Assembly (NCBI GenBank): GCA_002771395.1
Contig: PCSS01000181.1
Location: 154-7,131 of the forward strand
Source: Bacteroidetes bacterium CG23_combo_of_CG06-09_8_20_14_all_32_9
Lineage (GTDB): Bacteria; Bacteroidota; Bacteroidia; Bacteroidales; GWA2-32-17
Length of the DNA: 6,978 nt
Reading direction: 5' to 3'
The number at the start of each line of letters is the position of its first letter. Position 1 is the first letter of the stretch. The notes below the pieces were generated by a model. That model saw nothing but the letters and a program-made list of their open reading frames with translations. It searched no databases and was not told where the DNA came from. A program made the translations under genes and the position numbers. Positions 6,241 through 6,978 of this stretch are shown here, piece after piece.

Positions 6241-6978
6241 TTATAATGTTTTCATGTATCTAAAAAACAGATTCATACCTTTAATTTTTTTAGAATCGAA
6301 AGAATAATCAATATGAAATTTAAAATAGTTTCGGATAAATTCTGCGGATAAAGCCGGATAATTTGGATTAATGCTGTTGATATTGGCAATTCCCCACTTA
6401 AGCGATTTATTAAATTGTTTAATAAAATCATCATCAAGTTTTACAGGGCTCACCCAGCAGGCAAAAACAAATGGTAGTCCTGAAAAATCATTCCATTCCG
6501 ATGCCAAATCATATCTAAATTTAAACAAATTTGATAATTCCAATGCCCTGTCGCCAATGATTACTCCACCAGTTATACCATTAATTTTTTTTTCGTAACC
6601 GGGAGCTGCTTCCATCCAGTTAAATTCTTTTTTCCAATAGTTTTTGGCAAGCACTTTTACTAATGTTACCGAACTGCAGGATTGATAATCGAGGTAAATA
6701 TTTTTTAATTCCGAAAGCGGTTTTTTAGCAACCAAAAGTACAGATAATACATTGCGGGTGGCACCTATGCAATAATTTGATATAATATTGATGTTCTTCA
6801 TATTTGCAATTGCAGCAACCGGAACAAGAACCAAATCGGCTTCACGGTTTTCGAGTTTTTTTGCACAAATTGAAGGTATATCGCAGGTAAGAGAAAATTC
6901 TGAAGGTTTTAGAAAACCCGAATGTTCAATACCATAAATAAACGGAAGAGTATTTAAATAGGAAACTGCTGAAATTCT
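6241..6978 (-). CDS. mqnA: Chorismate dehydratase MqnA (futalosine menaquinone pathway), 5' end cut by window
   Basis: The reading frame stays open to the window edge and gives 245 visible residues, so probably only a few N-terminal residues are missing. A TTG at 6832-6834 could be mistaken for a start, but the upstream codons clearly encode family sequence. Visible residues 1-16, RISAVSYLNTLPFIYG, match the conserved N-terminus of MqnA. CDIPSICAKKL, DLVLVPVAA (48-56), NYCIGA and IYLDYQS follow in the family order. MqnA removes water from chorismate to give 3-[(1-carboxyvinyl)oxy]benzoate, the first step of the futalosine route to menaquinone. It is a soluble cytoplasmic enzyme with a periplasmic-binding-protein-like fold. 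The usual QSRTS stretch reads QSCSS here (99-103), and the IGAxG stretch reads IGATRN. The frame is otherwise intact. No other menaquinone gene is in the window. Confidence 0.88.
   Translation of the reverse strand, partial: RISAVSYLNTLPFIYGIEHSGFLKPSEFSLTCDIPSICAKKLENREADLVLVPVAAIANMKNINIISNYCIGATRNVLSVLLVAKKPLSELKNIYLDYQSCSSVTLVKVLAKNYWKKEFNWMEAAPGYEKKINGITGGVIIGDRALELSNLFKFRYDLASEWNDFSGLPFVFACWVSPVKLDDDFIKQFNKSLKWGIANINSINPNYPALSAEFIRNYFKFHIDYSFDSKKIKGMNLFFRYMKTL

Noticed and set aside
1..6978. Mobile element, CRISPR array or defence system
   Set aside because: I saw no transposase or integrase, no terminal inverted repeats, no attachment-site duplication beside the tRNA, and no regularly spaced repeats with spacers.

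Overview
The window looks like a piece of a Bacteroidota (Bacteroidetes) chromosome. The evidence is an AT-rich composition, start codons preceded by A/T-rich leaders without a GGAGG-type Shine-Dalgarno, a TAnnTTTG promoter box in front of the tRNA gene, and a PorE-like TPR/PD40/carboxypeptidase-regulatory protein, an architecture typical of this phylum. It resembles ordinary chromosomal backbone. I see no phage, plasmid, insertion sequence, CRISPR array or recognisable defence system.

Layout. The left edge holds the 3' end of pstB (phosphate ABC transporter ATPase) on the + strand. About 370 bp of AT-rich DNA without a gene follows, then a hairpin terminator that can serve both strands. Everything to the right is on the - strand. 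Read in the direction of transcription, from right to left, it runs: mqnA (chorismate dehydratase of the futalosine menaquinone pathway, missing only its extreme N-terminus at the window edge); a secreted TPR/PD40-propeller protein that resembles PorE but lacks the OmpA domain; a 69-bp gap with a GC-rich CTG-type repeat; then a tight three-gene cluster (NfeD/ClpP-type membrane protease, GNAT acetyltransferase, exported M28-PA-PDZ zinc peptidase); and finally tRNA-Val(UAC) with its own promoter and terminator.

How the genes relate. The three-gene cluster is probably one transcript: nfeD and the GNAT gene overlap by 20 bp, and the peptidase starts 9 bp after the GNAT stop. Two of its three products are envelope or exported proteases, so a role in envelope protein turnover is a reasonable inference, but nothing in the sequence proves a shared pathway. 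mqnA and the PorE-like gene are separated by 99 bp, and a promoter-like box in that gap suggests the PorE-like gene is transcribed on its own.

I do not see a convincing undescribed system. The points most worth a second look are the missing OmpA domain in the PorE-like protein, the GC-rich repeat immediately after that gene's stop codon, the make-up of the protease cluster, and an altered conserved motif in MqnA.
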